Below are positions 18,781 to 28,194 of a DNA stretch of 64,000 nucleotides, one piece after another. Both the position numbers and the translations under genes were made by a program. Origin of the DNA: JBBDNV01 sp040877415 (GTDB lineage Bacteria; Planctomycetota; Planctomycetia; Pirellulales; PALSA-1355); the NCBI GenBank assembly GCA_040877415.1, contig JBBDNV010000144.1, positions 8,995-72,994 on the forward strand, written 5' to 3'. How positions within the stretch are numbered: the first letter of the stretch is position 1; each line of letters opens with the position of its first letter. The notes beneath the pieces are model-generated. The model was given only the letters and a program-made list of their open reading frames with translations, was not told the DNA's origin and made no database searches.

Positions 18781-21700
18781 CTACGGTTTGTTGACTTCGA
18801 CGACCACCGGCGCCGATTCGGCGGTAAAATCGCTCCCGCCGGCAGGCGTTGTGCCCCAGACGACCACTTTTTCCAGCTTGCCGGCGGGCACAGAGTCGGC
18901 GGCCGCCAATTCGATCTCGACTTGATTCGCCGCGTCGACCAATACGACTTCCGCCGGCACGGCCAGCCCGGCGGGCAGGTTTTGCCAGGTCAGCTTCACC
19001 AGGCGTTTGTGCGCCGGCGCCATGCTGGCGCCCGTTAATCCCTCGGTTTCATCCAGCCGCCAATAGGCCAGCGGATTGTCCTTGAGCACGACGTCGCGTG
19101 CCGGCGCCGCGGCCTTCGCGGCGGCGAAGTGGGCGGCAACCTGTTGGGGCGAAATGGCCGCGTCGAAAAACGCCACTTCGTCGAGCCTGCCCTGGAAGGG
19201 CGCGAATCCGTCGGCTCGCGTCCCCAGCACGATCCGGCCGGAGTCGAAACTCTTGGGTGCTTTGGCGGCGATTTCCGGGTTGATGTCGCCGTCGAGATAA
19301 ACTTTCACGTCGTCGCCCGAACGGACTAGCGCCAGGTGATGCCAGGCGTTAATCGCCAGCGTCGTGCGTCCCGGCACGAGCGTTTGCCCGTCGTAGAAAA
19401 ACAGCTTGTCGCGCGGCGAGCTTTCCACGCCGCCGATTCCCAGGTGATCGCCCGGCTGAGCATTGGCGGCGCTGGCGGTTCCCGGACGGCTGAAAACGTA
19501 GCCGGAAATGGCCGGCGAGTTCGGCTGTCCGAGATCGCGCGCGTTGAACAACCACAGTTCAATCGAGTAATCACCCGCCGCCGGCGTGGGCAATTCGGCC
19601 GTCAGCCGGTCGTCACCGGGCCCTTTGTCGACGCCGGAGAATGCGGCGCCCTTGTTGTCGGCTTCGAAACCGGCCAGCGCGGGCGAGCGCGGGCCTTCGG
19701 CTCCGCGCGTCACGCCGCTTTGATACGTGGCACTGGCGGCCACCGGCGCGACGTTGCCGGCGAACGTGAGAGTGCCCTTTTGTTTCCCTCCGACCGGCAC
19801 CGGACCAAGGGGCGCGAAGGCGATCGCGAGCGGTGGACCTTCGATCGAAGCTTTGTCGAAAACGAAATTTTGCGGCTGATTCTGGAACGTGGCCGATCCC
19901 ACGACCTTTAGCGCATACGTGCCCGGCGCAATCGGCTCGGTGCTGGTTAATTCCAGGGCGGTTTCTTTCTGTCCTTTTTCGATCGCGGCCGCCTTGGCGG
20001 CAACGCCTTTCGGCAGGCCTTCCACGGCCAGCGTCACCTTGTCGTCGAAACCATTGGACCGAGTGAGCTCGACTTTCAAAGCGGCCTGCGCGCCCGGTTT
20101 CAGGAGCGAAACACTTGGCGACGCCGCGGCCAATTGGAAAAACTGCGGGAACACCGGCCCCACGCCCAACCCCAACACCCCGTCGAGCACGGCCGGCGGA
20201 TACGGCAACCCGCTGAATGCTCCGCGCAGAGCCCCCAGCGTGCTGGCGGTCGTGCGAAACTCGTTTTCGCCGATCTTGGCCTGGCCGATGATCTTGACCG
20301 TGCCGATGTGACCGGCCGCAAGCGACGAACCCAGAGTGACGCTCATCGTCGTCTCGGGCTTGCCCTCGGGAATCACGTTGCCGGCCACCTGACAGCCCTC
20401 GCCGGCCCCTTCAACCGAAAGGGTGATCGGGCCGTTGTAATCGCGCCGCGCCGCGGTCACCTTGACCACGAACACGCCGTTTTTCGGCGCGTCGACTTTT
20501 TCGGCCGCCGCGGCCAATTCAAAGCCGGGCGCACTCGGTTCTGCCACAATCCGATAGGCGACTTCGGACCCGCCGCGATGATTCGTTTCTTCCACGCGCA
20601 GCCGATACACTCCATCGGCCCCAAAGGTGTAGTCGAGCCTTCCTTCTTCCGCGCCCGCGTCTTCGGCTTCGGCCAGCCCGCCCCCCTCGGCGTTAACGAG
20701 CCGCAGGAACATATCGCACGGCGAGCCCAGGTTACGCGCTTGGCCGGCGAAAATGAGCCGCTGGCCTTTCTTGGCTTCGAATTGGTAAAAATCCACGTCG
20801 CCGGAGGTTTCAAAACGGCCGTCCATCGCGCCCGGCACCACGACGGCCGTACATTGCTCGGGCGTGTCGTTGGGTTCCTGTTCGAGCTGTTCGGGCGTGC
20901 CGCTGGCAAGCAGCGTCGCCCAAGCGGAGCCCTGTCCGGCGCCGTAACTTGCCGCGACAGCCAGCCGATCGCCCGACACTTCGGCCGGCACCGTAACCGC
21001 AATCGGCGCGGAGAGCTCGACGCTTTCGCCGGCGAGTTGCACGCCGGCGCTGGTGCCTTTTTGCACGGCCAACGGATAAGGGACCGAAGCAAGCGGAAAA
21101 TCGCCAATGCGCAGGCGATACTGGTGCGCGCCGCCGCCCTGGTGGCGAATGTCGCGAATCTCGATGAAATAGTCGCCGGCTGCGGCGAACTTGTGGCCGA
21201 AGCGACCGTCGGCGCCGCTGGCGGGCTCGTCGTCGCTAAACGCCAACTCGCGGCCGTCGGCGGCCAGCAGGCGAATGACCGGATCCAGGGGCGAACCCAA
21301 CCGCCGGGCAAAAACTTCCACGGAAATCCGCTGGCCGGCCGCGACGCTGATCTTGTAAAAATCGCTCGACTCGGCATCGCAGAACCCGTCGACGGCCATC
21401 GGCAGCGACACGGCTTGCGCGGTCGCAATTGATTGGTTGCCCCCCGCCTCGACGGCACTGAGAAGATCATCGACCAGGAACAGCCGCAGGTTCGAGATGC
21501 CTTGGCCGGTTCCCAGGCGAATGCCGGCGACGCCCAGCGGCGCGTCGGAGGGGATCGTCAGCCGGTAACTGACGCTGGCCGGCTGCGAGCCGTTCCCCTC
21601 GATGAGGGGCGTCAATTCCGCGGACAGCGGAAGGTTCGACCAGATGCCCGTTGCGCCCGCCAGGTTGCCCCCCTGAAAAACCACGTCGACGGCCTTGCCC

Positions 21701-21807
21701 GGCGACACGCCCGCCGGCACGAGACGGTTCACCGACGGCGCTTGGCAAAAAGCCACGCTAGCAGGCAGTAAACCCAGCACCAGGGCCGCTTCGACCAGTG
21801 GCTTCAT
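18781..21807 (-). CDS. Secreted protein with PPC domains and a LamG-like domain
   Basis: This 1008-residue protein has a signal peptide (MKPLVEAALVLGLLPASVAFCQA). It has an Ig/TIG-like start (VNRLVPAGVSPGKAVDVVFQGG) and at least two bacterial pre-peptidase C-terminal (PPC) modules, one of them SSDFYKISVAAGQRISVEVFARRLGSPLD..SDDE. A concanavalin-like LamG domain lies near 740-900 (YSIELWLFNARD, LVRSGDDVKVYLDGDI, GRLDEVAFFDAAISPQQVAAHF), typical of carbohydrate or surface binding. It belongs to the DUF1501/DUF1549 cassette. In the second cassette a PPC segment is fused to the cytochrome/WD40 protein instead. Substrate unknown. Confidence 0.88.
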   Translation of the reverse strand: MKPLVEAALVLGLLPASVAFCQAPSVNRLVPAGVSPGKAVDVVFQGGNLAGATGIWSNLPLSAELTPLIEGNGSQPASVSYRLTIPSDAPLGVAGIRLGTGQGISNLRLFLVDDLLSAVEAGGNQSIATAQAVSLPMAVDGFCDAESSDFYKISVAAGQRISVEVFARRLGSPLDPVIRLLAADGRELAFSDDEPASGADGRFGHKFAAAGDYFIEIRDIRHQGGGAHQYRLRIGDFPLASVPYPLAVQKGTSAGVQLAGESVELSAPIAVTVPAEVSGDRLAVAASYGAGQGSAWATLLASGTPEQLEQEPNDTPEQCTAVVVPGAMDGRFETSGDVDFYQFEAKKGQRLIFAGQARNLGSPCDMFLRLVNAEGGGLAEAEDAGAEEGRLDYTFGADGVYRLRVEETNHRGGSEVAYRIVAEPSAPGFELAAAAEKVDAPKNGVFVVKVTAARRDYNGPITLSVEGAGEGCQVAGNVIPEGKPETTMSVTLGSSLAAGHIGTVKIIGQAKIGENEFRTTASTLGALRGAFSGLPYPPAVLDGVLGLGVGPVFPQFFQLAAASPSVSLLKPGAQAALKVELTRSNGFDDKVTLAVEGLPKGVAAKAAAIEKGQKETALELTSTEPIAPGTYALKVVGSATFQNQPQNFVFDKASIEGPPLAIAFAPLGPVPVGGKQKGTLTFAGNVAPVAASATYQSGVTRGAEGPRSPALAGFEADNKGAAFSGVDKGPGDDRLTAELPTPAAGDYSIELWLFNARDLGQPNSPAISGYVFSRPGTASAANAQPGDHLGIGGVESSPRDKLFFYDGQTLVPGRTTLAINAWHHLALVRSGDDVKVYLDGDINPEIAAKAPKSFDSGRIVLGTRADGFAPFQGRLDEVAFFDAAISPQQVAAHFAAAKAAAPARDVVLKDNPLAYWRLDETEGLTGASMAPAHKRLVKLTWQNLPAGLAVPAEVVLVDAANQVEIELAAADSVPAGKLEKVVVWGTTPAGGSDFTAESAPVVVEVNKP

Positions 21808-21991
21808 GGCAGGCTCGTTGGAGGGCGGGAAGGTCGCTTCGGGCGGGCTTTCGGACCACCCGCCATCCTAACCTCTGTCCGGGCATGATACAACGCGCCG
21901 CGGGCAATCAATTCGTGGCGCGCGTCTGGCCTTCTAAGTCCGGTTATTGCCGGGGTCTATATGCTGCGGCCGCGCTAAGGCCGGCGACCAT

Positions 21992-23434
21992 CTACGTGAC
22001 GATCTCGCGTATCACGCGTCCTCCGTCGACCAGCGGCACCGGGCGGCCCTGTTGGTCGGCGATGCGCAGTTGGGGATCGATTCCCAGGCGATCGAAAATA
22101 GTGGCCGCCAGATCTTCCGGACTGGTCGGATGGTCCAGCGCGTAAGCGGCGTCGCGGTCGGTCGTGCCATAGACTGTGCCGCCGCGCACTCCGGCCCCTG
22201 CCAAGACGGCCGGGAACACAGTGCTCCAATGCCCGCGGCCCCAATTGTCGTTGGACCTTTTGGGCGTGCGTCCCATCTCGCCGACCGCCACGACCAGCGT
22301 TTCGTCCAAAAGTCCGCGTTCGTCCAAATCGACTAACAGCGCCGAAAGCGCCTGGTCGAGCCCCGGCACGAGATGTTTCTTGACGTCGTCGCTGCTGGTG
22401 TGCGAATCCCAGCTATAGCCGTCGACGGCGTCCCACGCCACGGTGACGAACCGCGTGCCCGCCTCGACCAGCCGTCGGGCCAACAGCGTCGACTGCCCAA
22501 ACAAGTGCCGCCCGTAGCGATCGCGCGCGGCGCTCGGTTCCCGGCGAATGTCCAGCGCGCGGCGCACTTTTTCGGAACTGACCAATGCCAGGGCGCGCTC
22601 GCGAAACTGATCGAACGAAACTTCGGCGCCGCTGCGCTCGGCGCTTGCGCGGGCCCGGTCAAATTGTTCGACCAGCGCGCGTCGCTTACCGAGGCGGTCG
22701 AGCGACAGTCCTTCACCCAGCGCCAGCCCTTGAATCTGGAAATTGAGTTCCTCGTCGGTGCACTCGCGAAAATAGGGATTGTCCTTGTCGTCCCGCTTTC
22801 CGATGGCCGTGGCCAGCGGATCGTAGCCGCGTCCCAGCCAACCGGCGTACTGACCCGGCCGATCGAGCTTCGTCGAATACGTCTCCATGTGTCCCAGGCG
22901 ATTGGGCAGGTAGACGAAGCTCGGTACGTCGCCCGGGCCGCCCCCGGCGCGTGTGTCAAGAAAGTCGACGATCGAGCCGTGCGCCGGCCAGTCCTTTTCG
23001 GTGGCGTTGAATCCGCCTCCGATCGGAATGTGCCAGGGATGTCCGGTTTGAATGTAGTGGCCGGCGGTCGAATGGTCGTTGTACGGATGCGTCATCGTCC
23101 GCACGACGCAATATTTGTCGGACATGGCCGCCAGGCGCGGCATCCATTCGCAGATTCTCAGCTCCGGCGTCCGCGAAGCGATCGGCTTCGACGGTCCGCG
23201 GATCGTGCTGGGGGCGTCGGGTTTCAGGTCGAACGTTTCCAACTGGCTCGGCCCACCGAACAAAAACAGGAAGATCACGCTCCTGGCCCGCGCCGGCCGC
23301 GCGGTGCCGGTCGCTTCGGCCGCCAACACCTTGGGCAAAGTAAGTCCGAGCAAGCCAGCGCCGCCGGCCTGCAAGACCTGACGCCGCGTCCATCCGTCGC
23401 ACACGCGCCGCGAGTTACCGAGGATGTTGAGCAT
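21992..23434 (-). CDS. DUF1501 protein (Tat-like signal)
   Basis: This 480-residue DUF1501 family protein is a distant relative of the alkaline phosphatase/sulfatase fold. The N-terminus MLNILGNSRRVCDGWTRRQVLQAGGAGLLGL has a twin-arginine-type signal (TRRQVLQ), suggesting export in folded form. Family landmarks are SVIFLFLFGGPSQLETFDLKP, VRTMTHPYNDHSTAGHYIQTG, LLARRLVEAGTRFVTV, LDERGLLDETLVVAVGEMGRTP and HWSTVFPAVLAGAGVRGGTVYG. It lies between another DUF1501 gene and the PPC/LamG gene in a same-strand series. No enzymatic activity is established for the family. Confidence 0.92.
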   Translation of the reverse strand: MLNILGNSRRVCDGWTRRQVLQAGGAGLLGLTLPKVLAAEATGTARPARARSVIFLFLFGGPSQLETFDLKPDAPSTIRGPSKPIASRTPELRICEWMPRLAAMSDKYCVVRTMTHPYNDHSTAGHYIQTGHPWHIPIGGGFNATEKDWPAHGSIVDFLDTRAGGGPGDVPSFVYLPNRLGHMETYSTKLDRPGQYAGWLGRGYDPLATAIGKRDDKDNPYFRECTDEELNFQIQGLALGEGLSLDRLGKRRALVEQFDRARASAERSGAEVSFDQFRERALALVSSEKVRRALDIRREPSAARDRYGRHLFGQSTLLARRLVEAGTRFVTVAWDAVDGYSWDSHTSSDDVKKHLVPGLDQALSALLVDLDERGLLDETLVVAVGEMGRTPKRSNDNWGRGHWSTVFPAVLAGAGVRGGTVYGTTDRDAAYALDHPTSPEDLAATIFDRLGIDPQLRIADQQGRPVPLVDGGRVIREIVT

Positions 23435-23508
23435 GCTTCTTCATCCTTCTGTGGAAAGGTCGCCGCTCGCCGAGTGCCCCGGCCCGATGGGCACGGAGCT
23501 AAACTTTC

Positions 23509-25017
23509 TCACGCCAGCACTTCTTTGATGACTTCGCCGTCGACCAGCGGAAGCGGGCGGTTCAAGCGGTCGTGAACCAGGGTGTGATGATCGATTCCCA
23601 ACAGGTGATACATGGTGGCCAGCAGGTCTTTGGGGCTGATGGGCCGCTCGGTGACGTCGCCGCCATGCTTGTCCGAAGCTCCCACGACGTGTCCGCGCTT
23701 CGTGCCGCCGCCGGCCACGAGCGACGAATAGACGCGCGACCAGTGATCGCGTCCGCCCCCTTGGTTGGTCGTGATTTTCGGAGTGCGGCCGTGTTCGCTC
23801 GTACACACGACCAGCGTCTCGTCCAACAGTCCCCGCTGGTCCAAATCCGTGATCAGTCCGTACCAACCCTGATCCAAGCCGGGGCACAGCTCCTGTTTCA
23901 TCCGCGCGTAGTGATTGTAGTGCGTGTCCCAGCCGCTGCCGGCTACTCCATATTCGTCCCAGAACACGCTCACGATCTTGCTGCCCGCTTCGGTCAAGCG
24001 CCGCGCGGCCAGGCACGACTGGCCAAACAGCGTGTGGCCGTACAGCTCGCGAATCCGGGGCGACTCTTTGCGCAGATCGAGCGCGTCGCGCAGCTTGTCC
24101 GACTGGATCAGCTCATACGTCATCTGGCGGTAGCGGTCCAACTGCTTGCCGCGCGAAGACAGGGAAAGATCACGCCGCGCGTCGTCGAGCTGCGCCACCA
24201 GCGACTTGCGGCGATTCAGCCGGTCGAGCGTCATGTCGTCAGGCAACCGGGTGGCGGCCGGCACGTAAAAATAGCTGTCCTGGCTCAAGCCGATGTAAGG
24301 ATCGTTGTCGTCAAATCGCAATGCGCCCAGCGTTTTGGGCAACCCCTTGGTGGCCGCGCCCACGTAATCGGTCCACACCGGGTCATATTCGGCTCCCAGA
24401 AACGTGGCGAACGGCCCGGCCCGCGGCACTTCGCCCGTGCGGCGGCTGGAAAACTTGAAGGGCAGGGCCATGTTGGCCGGCACCGTGCGCCGCGGTGCTT
24501 CGCCCGATCGCTCGCGCGCCGCTTCGATGTAGTCGACCACCGAACCGAAGAACGGCCAATTGCGCGGATCGCGCGGGTTCAGCTCCGCCGGCAAATCGAG
24601 CGTCGGCACGCCGGTCAAGGCAAAGGCCACGCCGTGCAGCGGATAGGGGTGCGTAAGCGAACGGATGACCGTCGTGCGGTCCATCACCTTGGCGAACGTC
24701 GGCAACAGCTCGCACACGTGCAAGCCCGGCAGGCTCGACGGGATCGAGCCCAGATCGCCCCGGATTTCCAGCGGAGCGTCCGGCTTGGGGTCGACCCATT
24801 CGATCTGGCTCGGCGAGCCGTACAAGTGAATCAAAATAATCGATCTGGCGCGTCCGAATGATTTGGGCCGGGGCGAATCTTCGCGGGCGCTGGCCGCTCG
24901 CCAGCCGGCAAGCTCGGCCAGGCACATGCCGGCCAGTCCCAGCCCGCCAATGCGCAGCATCTCGCGGCGCGTCATGCCGCCACAGAGCTGTCGAGCCGAC
25001 CCGAGGATTCGTAACAT
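23509..25017 (-). CDS. DUF1501 protein (Tat-like signal), second copy
   Basis: This DUF1501 protein of 502 residues starts at MLRILGSARQLCGGMTRREMLRIGG, whose TRREMLR is a twin-arginine-like export signal. It has SIILIHLYGSPSQIEWVDPKPDAP, VIRSLTHPYPLHGVAFALTG, CLAARRLTEAGSKIVSVFWDEYG, LDQRGLLDETLVVCTSEHGRTPK and DHWSRVYSSLVAGGGTKRGHVVG, as in the neighbouring paralogue. The ATG at 25017 has GGAG upstream, and an in-frame extension to 25059 is rejected. It is the first gene of the cassette and is followed by the next DUF1501 gene after 74 bases. Confidence 0.92.
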   Translation of the reverse strand: MLRILGSARQLCGGMTRREMLRIGGLGLAGMCLAELAGWRAASAREDSPRPKSFGRARSIILIHLYGSPSQIEWVDPKPDAPLEIRGDLGSIPSSLPGLHVCELLPTFAKVMDRTTVIRSLTHPYPLHGVAFALTGVPTLDLPAELNPRDPRNWPFFGSVVDYIEAARERSGEAPRRTVPANMALPFKFSSRRTGEVPRAGPFATFLGAEYDPVWTDYVGAATKGLPKTLGALRFDDNDPYIGLSQDSYFYVPAATRLPDDMTLDRLNRRKSLVAQLDDARRDLSLSSRGKQLDRYRQMTYELIQSDKLRDALDLRKESPRIRELYGHTLFGQSCLAARRLTEAGSKIVSVFWDEYGVAGSGWDTHYNHYARMKQELCPGLDQGWYGLITDLDQRGLLDETLVVCTSEHGRTPKITTNQGGGRDHWSRVYSSLVAGGGTKRGHVVGASDKHGGDVTERPISPKDLLATMYHLLGIDHHTLVHDRLNRPLPLVDGEVIKEVLA

Positions 25018-25282
25018 CGCTTGCCGCTCCAAGCTCGTGCGGGCGCAAACGATTGACACCCGGCGGGATGAACCGAACGCGCACGCGAAGCATCAATTTG
25101 CGCCAATATGTTAGCAAATCTCCAGGCATCCGGCTAGCCGCCAGCGGAAATATGTCGCCGGCGGAAATAGCGCGGATTGGCTCCGAGCACTCCGGCTATT
25201 GAAAGAAACCGGCCCCGTTTGGTGCCCGTCTCCGGCCGTTCAACGCGACGCGCGATATTTCACGACCGCAAGCTATGCCTTC

Positions 25283-25702
25283 TTAAGACAACTCCAACGG
25301 CGGCTGATTCGCGCGGGCGCGCAGCCGATTGATCACTTTCAGGACCGGCTGACGTTTGATGATTTTGCGCTCCCATGCCCTTTTGCCGGGAATGTCGACC
25401 AGGCTGATTCCCAAAAGCACCGTGAGAATGCCTTGTCCGGGCGTGAAAATCATGATCAGCCCGGCCACGATTAGAAGCGCGCCCACCAGGTTCTTCGTGA
25501 TCACGAGCGTCCACCACAAGGCCGGTTTCGAGGTGCGCCATTGCTCGAACGGCTTGCGTTTGGTGTTAAAGTAGTCGGACGGAATGGTGGTGAGAACGTA
25601 GTGGCAGAGCCAAAGACTTGCGACCAGCACCACGAACGACACGATCAGCATCACGGTCGTCAGCGCCGCATGATCGAGCAGCCAATCCCACATCATGCTC
25701 AT
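25283..25702 (-). CDS. PGPGW-type small membrane protein
   Basis: This roughly 139-residue membrane protein has hydrophobic segments at the N-terminus (AALTTVMLIVSFVVLVASLWLC) and in the middle (NLVGALLIVAGLIMIFTPGQGILTVLLGISLV). The stretch FTPGQGILTVLLGISLVDIPGKR matches the conserved core of the PGPGW putative transmembrane family, whose function is unknown. The basic tail (RAWERKIIKRQPVLKVINRLR) is probably cytoplasmic. ATG 25702 is chosen; a TTG at 25744 would lengthen it by 14 residues. It stands alone between the DUF1501 cassette and the dehydrogenase. Confidence 0.75.
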   Translation of the reverse strand: MSMMWDWLLDHAALTTVMLIVSFVVLVASLWLCHYVLTTIPSDYFNTKRKPFEQWRTSKPALWWTLVITKNLVGALLIVAGLIMIFTPGQGILTVLLGISLVDIPGKRAWERKIIKRQPVLKVINRLRARANQPPLELS

Positions 25703-25922
25703 CCCATTCACCAGCACGAGCGCGACGGCCAACGAGCCCGACAAAGACGCGAATCGCCTCCATCAGCATAGTCCGTCGCCAGCCCGCGTGGAACCCGTAC
25801 ATTGAGTCGATACACAGGCCATCGCCACTGGGGGCCACTTTGACGGGCGGCCGAATTGCGTCATCATAGGCACAGACTCCGAACGTTCACTTTTCGTCAC
25901 AATCAAGGTTCGAAATCGCGTC

Positions 25923-27512
25923 ATGACCATTCAACCCGTGTTGATCGGCCAGGGGTGGCGGCCGTCGGCCGCCAGCGGCACGTTTCGGGCCGAAAACCCG
26001 GCCACGCGCGAGCCGCTCGAGGAGATCTTTCCCGTCAGTTCCTGGGCCGACGTCGACGCCGCTTTGGGTGCAGCCTCGGGTGCCGCCGCCGCGCTGCGCA
26101 AAGCACCCGGCGAGCTGGTGGCCCGCTTTTTGGAAACGTACGCGGACAAAATCGAAACCGAGCGCGACGCGCTAGTGGCCATGGCGCACGCCGAAACGGC
26201 GCTGCCCGTCAAGCCGCGCTTGGCCGACGTCGAGCTTCCCCGCACTACCGGCCAGTTGCGCGAAGCCGCCCGCGCCGCGCGCGATGGAAGTTGGATGCAG
26301 CCAACGATCGACTCCAAGCTGAATATCCGCTCGTGCCATGCGCCGTTGGGGCCCGTGTTTGTGTTTGGGCCGAACAATTTTCCCTTCGCGTTCAATAGCA
26401 TCGCCGGCGGCGACTTCGCGGCGGCCATCGCCACCGGCTGCCCGGTGATCGCCAAGGCCAACACGTCGCATCCCGCCACGACGCGCCTCTTCGCGACCGC
26501 CGCCCACGACGCCGCGCGCGAAACCGGGTTGCCCGCCGGCAGCGTGCAATTGCTTTACCGCACGAGTCACCCCGACGGCCGGCGCGCCGTGGCCGATCCG
26601 CGCACCGGCGCCACCGGCTACACCGGAAGCCGCGCCTGTGGGCTGGCGCTAAAGGCGGCCGCCGATGCCGCCGGCAAGCCCATCTACCTGGAACTTTCGA
26701 GCATCAATCCGGTCCTCATCCTGCCCGGGGCCATCGCCACGCGCGCCGACGAGATTGCCGGCGAGTTCACCACGAGCTGCCTGCTGGGCATGGGCCAATT
26801 CTGCACCAATCCCGGTCTGGTCATCTTGCTGGCCGGCGTCGAGACCGATCGATTTGTCGCCGCCATTGTGGAGCAATTCCGCGCGGCGCCCGTCGGCACG
26901 CTGCTTTCCGCGGGTGTGGCGCATGCTCTCGAAACGAACGTCAAGACGCTGGCCGCGGCCGGCGCCCGGCTTTTGGCCGGTGGAACTACGGGAGGCGGCA
27001 CGGGATACAGTTTCGCCAATACGCTGTTGACGATTTCCGGCACCAGGTTCCTGGCAAGCCCGGCACAATTCCAGATCGAAGCCTTCGGCAACGCGTCGCT
27101 TATGGTGATCGCCGAAGACGCGGCCCAAGCGGTTGGAATCGTCGAGGCGCTCGAGGGCAATCTGACCGGCTGCATCTATTCCGACTCTGGGGGAAGCGAC
27201 GATTCGCTGTATGCCGAACTGGCGCCTCAATTGCGGCGCAAGGTCGGCCGGTTGCTCGGCGACAAGATGCCGACCGGCGTCGCGGTCACGGCGGCCATGA
27301 ACCACGGTGGTCCGTATCCGGCCACGGGTCACCCGGGCTTCACCTCCGTCGGCATTCCCGCCTCGCTTGCGCGCTTCACGGCGCTCGAATGCTACGACAA
27401 CGTGCGGCCCGAGCGGTTGCCGCAGGCGCTAGGGGACAAGAATCCGGGCCAGATGCGGCGGCTCGTCGACGGAATCTGGACGCAAGGCGACGTCGCCGGA
27501 CCAACCGCATGA
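25923..27512 (+). CDS. Aldehyde dehydrogenase, 2,5-dioxovalerate (alpha-ketoglutarate semialdehyde) type
   Basis: This is a 529-residue NAD(P)-dependent aldehyde dehydrogenase. Its signatures are FGPNNFPFAFN (catalytic Asn loop), AKANTSHPATT (cofactor Lys), ELSSINPVLILPGA (general-base Glu) and GQFCTNPG (nucleophilic Cys). The N-terminal RAENPATREPLEEIFP and the C-terminal AMNHGGPYPATGHPGFTSVG are typical of the branch that oxidises alpha-ketoglutarate semialdehyde in sugar-acid breakdown (type III). Exact substrate is an inference. It converges with the next gene, 15 bases away. Confidence 0.88.
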   Translation: MTIQPVLIGQGWRPSAASGTFRAENPATREPLEEIFPVSSWADVDAALGAASGAAAALRKAPGELVARFLETYADKIETERDALVAMAHAETALPVKPRLADVELPRTTGQLREAARAARDGSWMQPTIDSKLNIRSCHAPLGPVFVFGPNNFPFAFNSIAGGDFAAAIATGCPVIAKANTSHPATTRLFATAAHDAARETGLPAGSVQLLYRTSHPDGRRAVADPRTGATGYTGSRACGLALKAAADAAGKPIYLELSSINPVLILPGAIATRADEIAGEFTTSCLLGMGQFCTNPGLVILLAGVETDRFVAAIVEQFRAAPVGTLLSAGVAHALETNVKTLAAAGARLLAGGTTGGGTGYSFANTLLTISGTRFLASPAQFQIEAFGNASLMVIAEDAAQAVGIVEALEGNLTGCIYSDSGGSDDSLYAELAPQLRRKVGRLLGDKMPTGVAVTAAMNHGGPYPATGHPGFTSVGIPASLARFTALECYDNVRPERLPQALGDKNPGQMRRLVDGIWTQGDVAGPTA

Positions 27513-27527
27513 GCGGCACGCCGGGTG

Positions 27528-28049
27528 CTACGGCTGGGCCCGACCTTCTTCTACGTCCTTGGCATTCGCCTCGGCTTTGGCCCTCGCTTCGGCCCTGGCT
27601 TTGGCGCGAGCGGTCGTGGCTTGCTCTCTTTTCGCCTTGGCTTTTTCGCGGGCGATGCGATTCTTTTCGTCGCGCGCGGCACGGGCTTCGGTCCGCTTTT
27701 TCGCCGAACTCTTGTTCGTCGCCTGCGGCTGCGCGTTTTGCATCGGGAGCACCGGAAAACCCGACAAGCCCGGGTTGCCGAAGGGGACGAACTGCGGCAC
27801 CCCGGTGCGCACGCCGCGGCTGCTCCGGCCGCGCGATTGCAAGGCGCGCAGCAACAGGATGTCCTTGATCTGGTCGGGGGTGAGTTGGTCGGGAAGCTGG
27901 TCGACTGCGCCGGGCGGCGCTTGCTGGGACGATTGCGGCGGATCGGATGCGCGTCGGGTGAATTGCGCGCCCGCCTCGCCGGCAATAAGCACGAAAGCAA
28001 TAACGGCGGCGGAGCAGATTCGAACCCGAAAGAGCATCGTTTGACCCAT
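27528..28049 (-). CDS. Secreted hypothetical protein with Ala/Lys/Arg-rich tail
   Basis: I do not recognise a family. The 173-residue product starts MGQTMLFRVRICSAAVIAFVLIAGEAGAQ, a good Sec signal peptide. A Pro/Gln-rich part and LTPDQIKDILLLRALQSRGR follow, then a Gly/Pro patch. The last 70 residues are almost entirely Ala, Lys, Arg and Glu (REKAKAKREQATTARAKARA), predicted as a long charged helix. ATG 28049 has GAGAGG upstream. Such a basic tail could bind nucleic acid or polyanionic surface polymers, but that is speculation. Confidence 0.65.
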   Translation of the reverse strand: MGQTMLFRVRICSAAVIAFVLIAGEAGAQFTRRASDPPQSSQQAPPGAVDQLPDQLTPDQIKDILLLRALQSRGRSSRGVRTGVPQFVPFGNPGLSGFPVLPMQNAQPQATNKSSAKKRTEARAARDEKNRIAREKAKAKREQATTARAKARAEARAKAEANAKDVEEGRAQP

Positions 28050-28194
28050 AATCTGCCCTCTCTGCGCAGTTACCTCATTCGAGCCATCTACCGTAATTTT
28101 CAATCTTCACTCTAACTCCCCGCCGGGGCCAATGCAATGAAACGGCCCTAAGTGGGGATGCTGTATTTCGGCGTGTTCAGCCGGCCCGGCGCCG

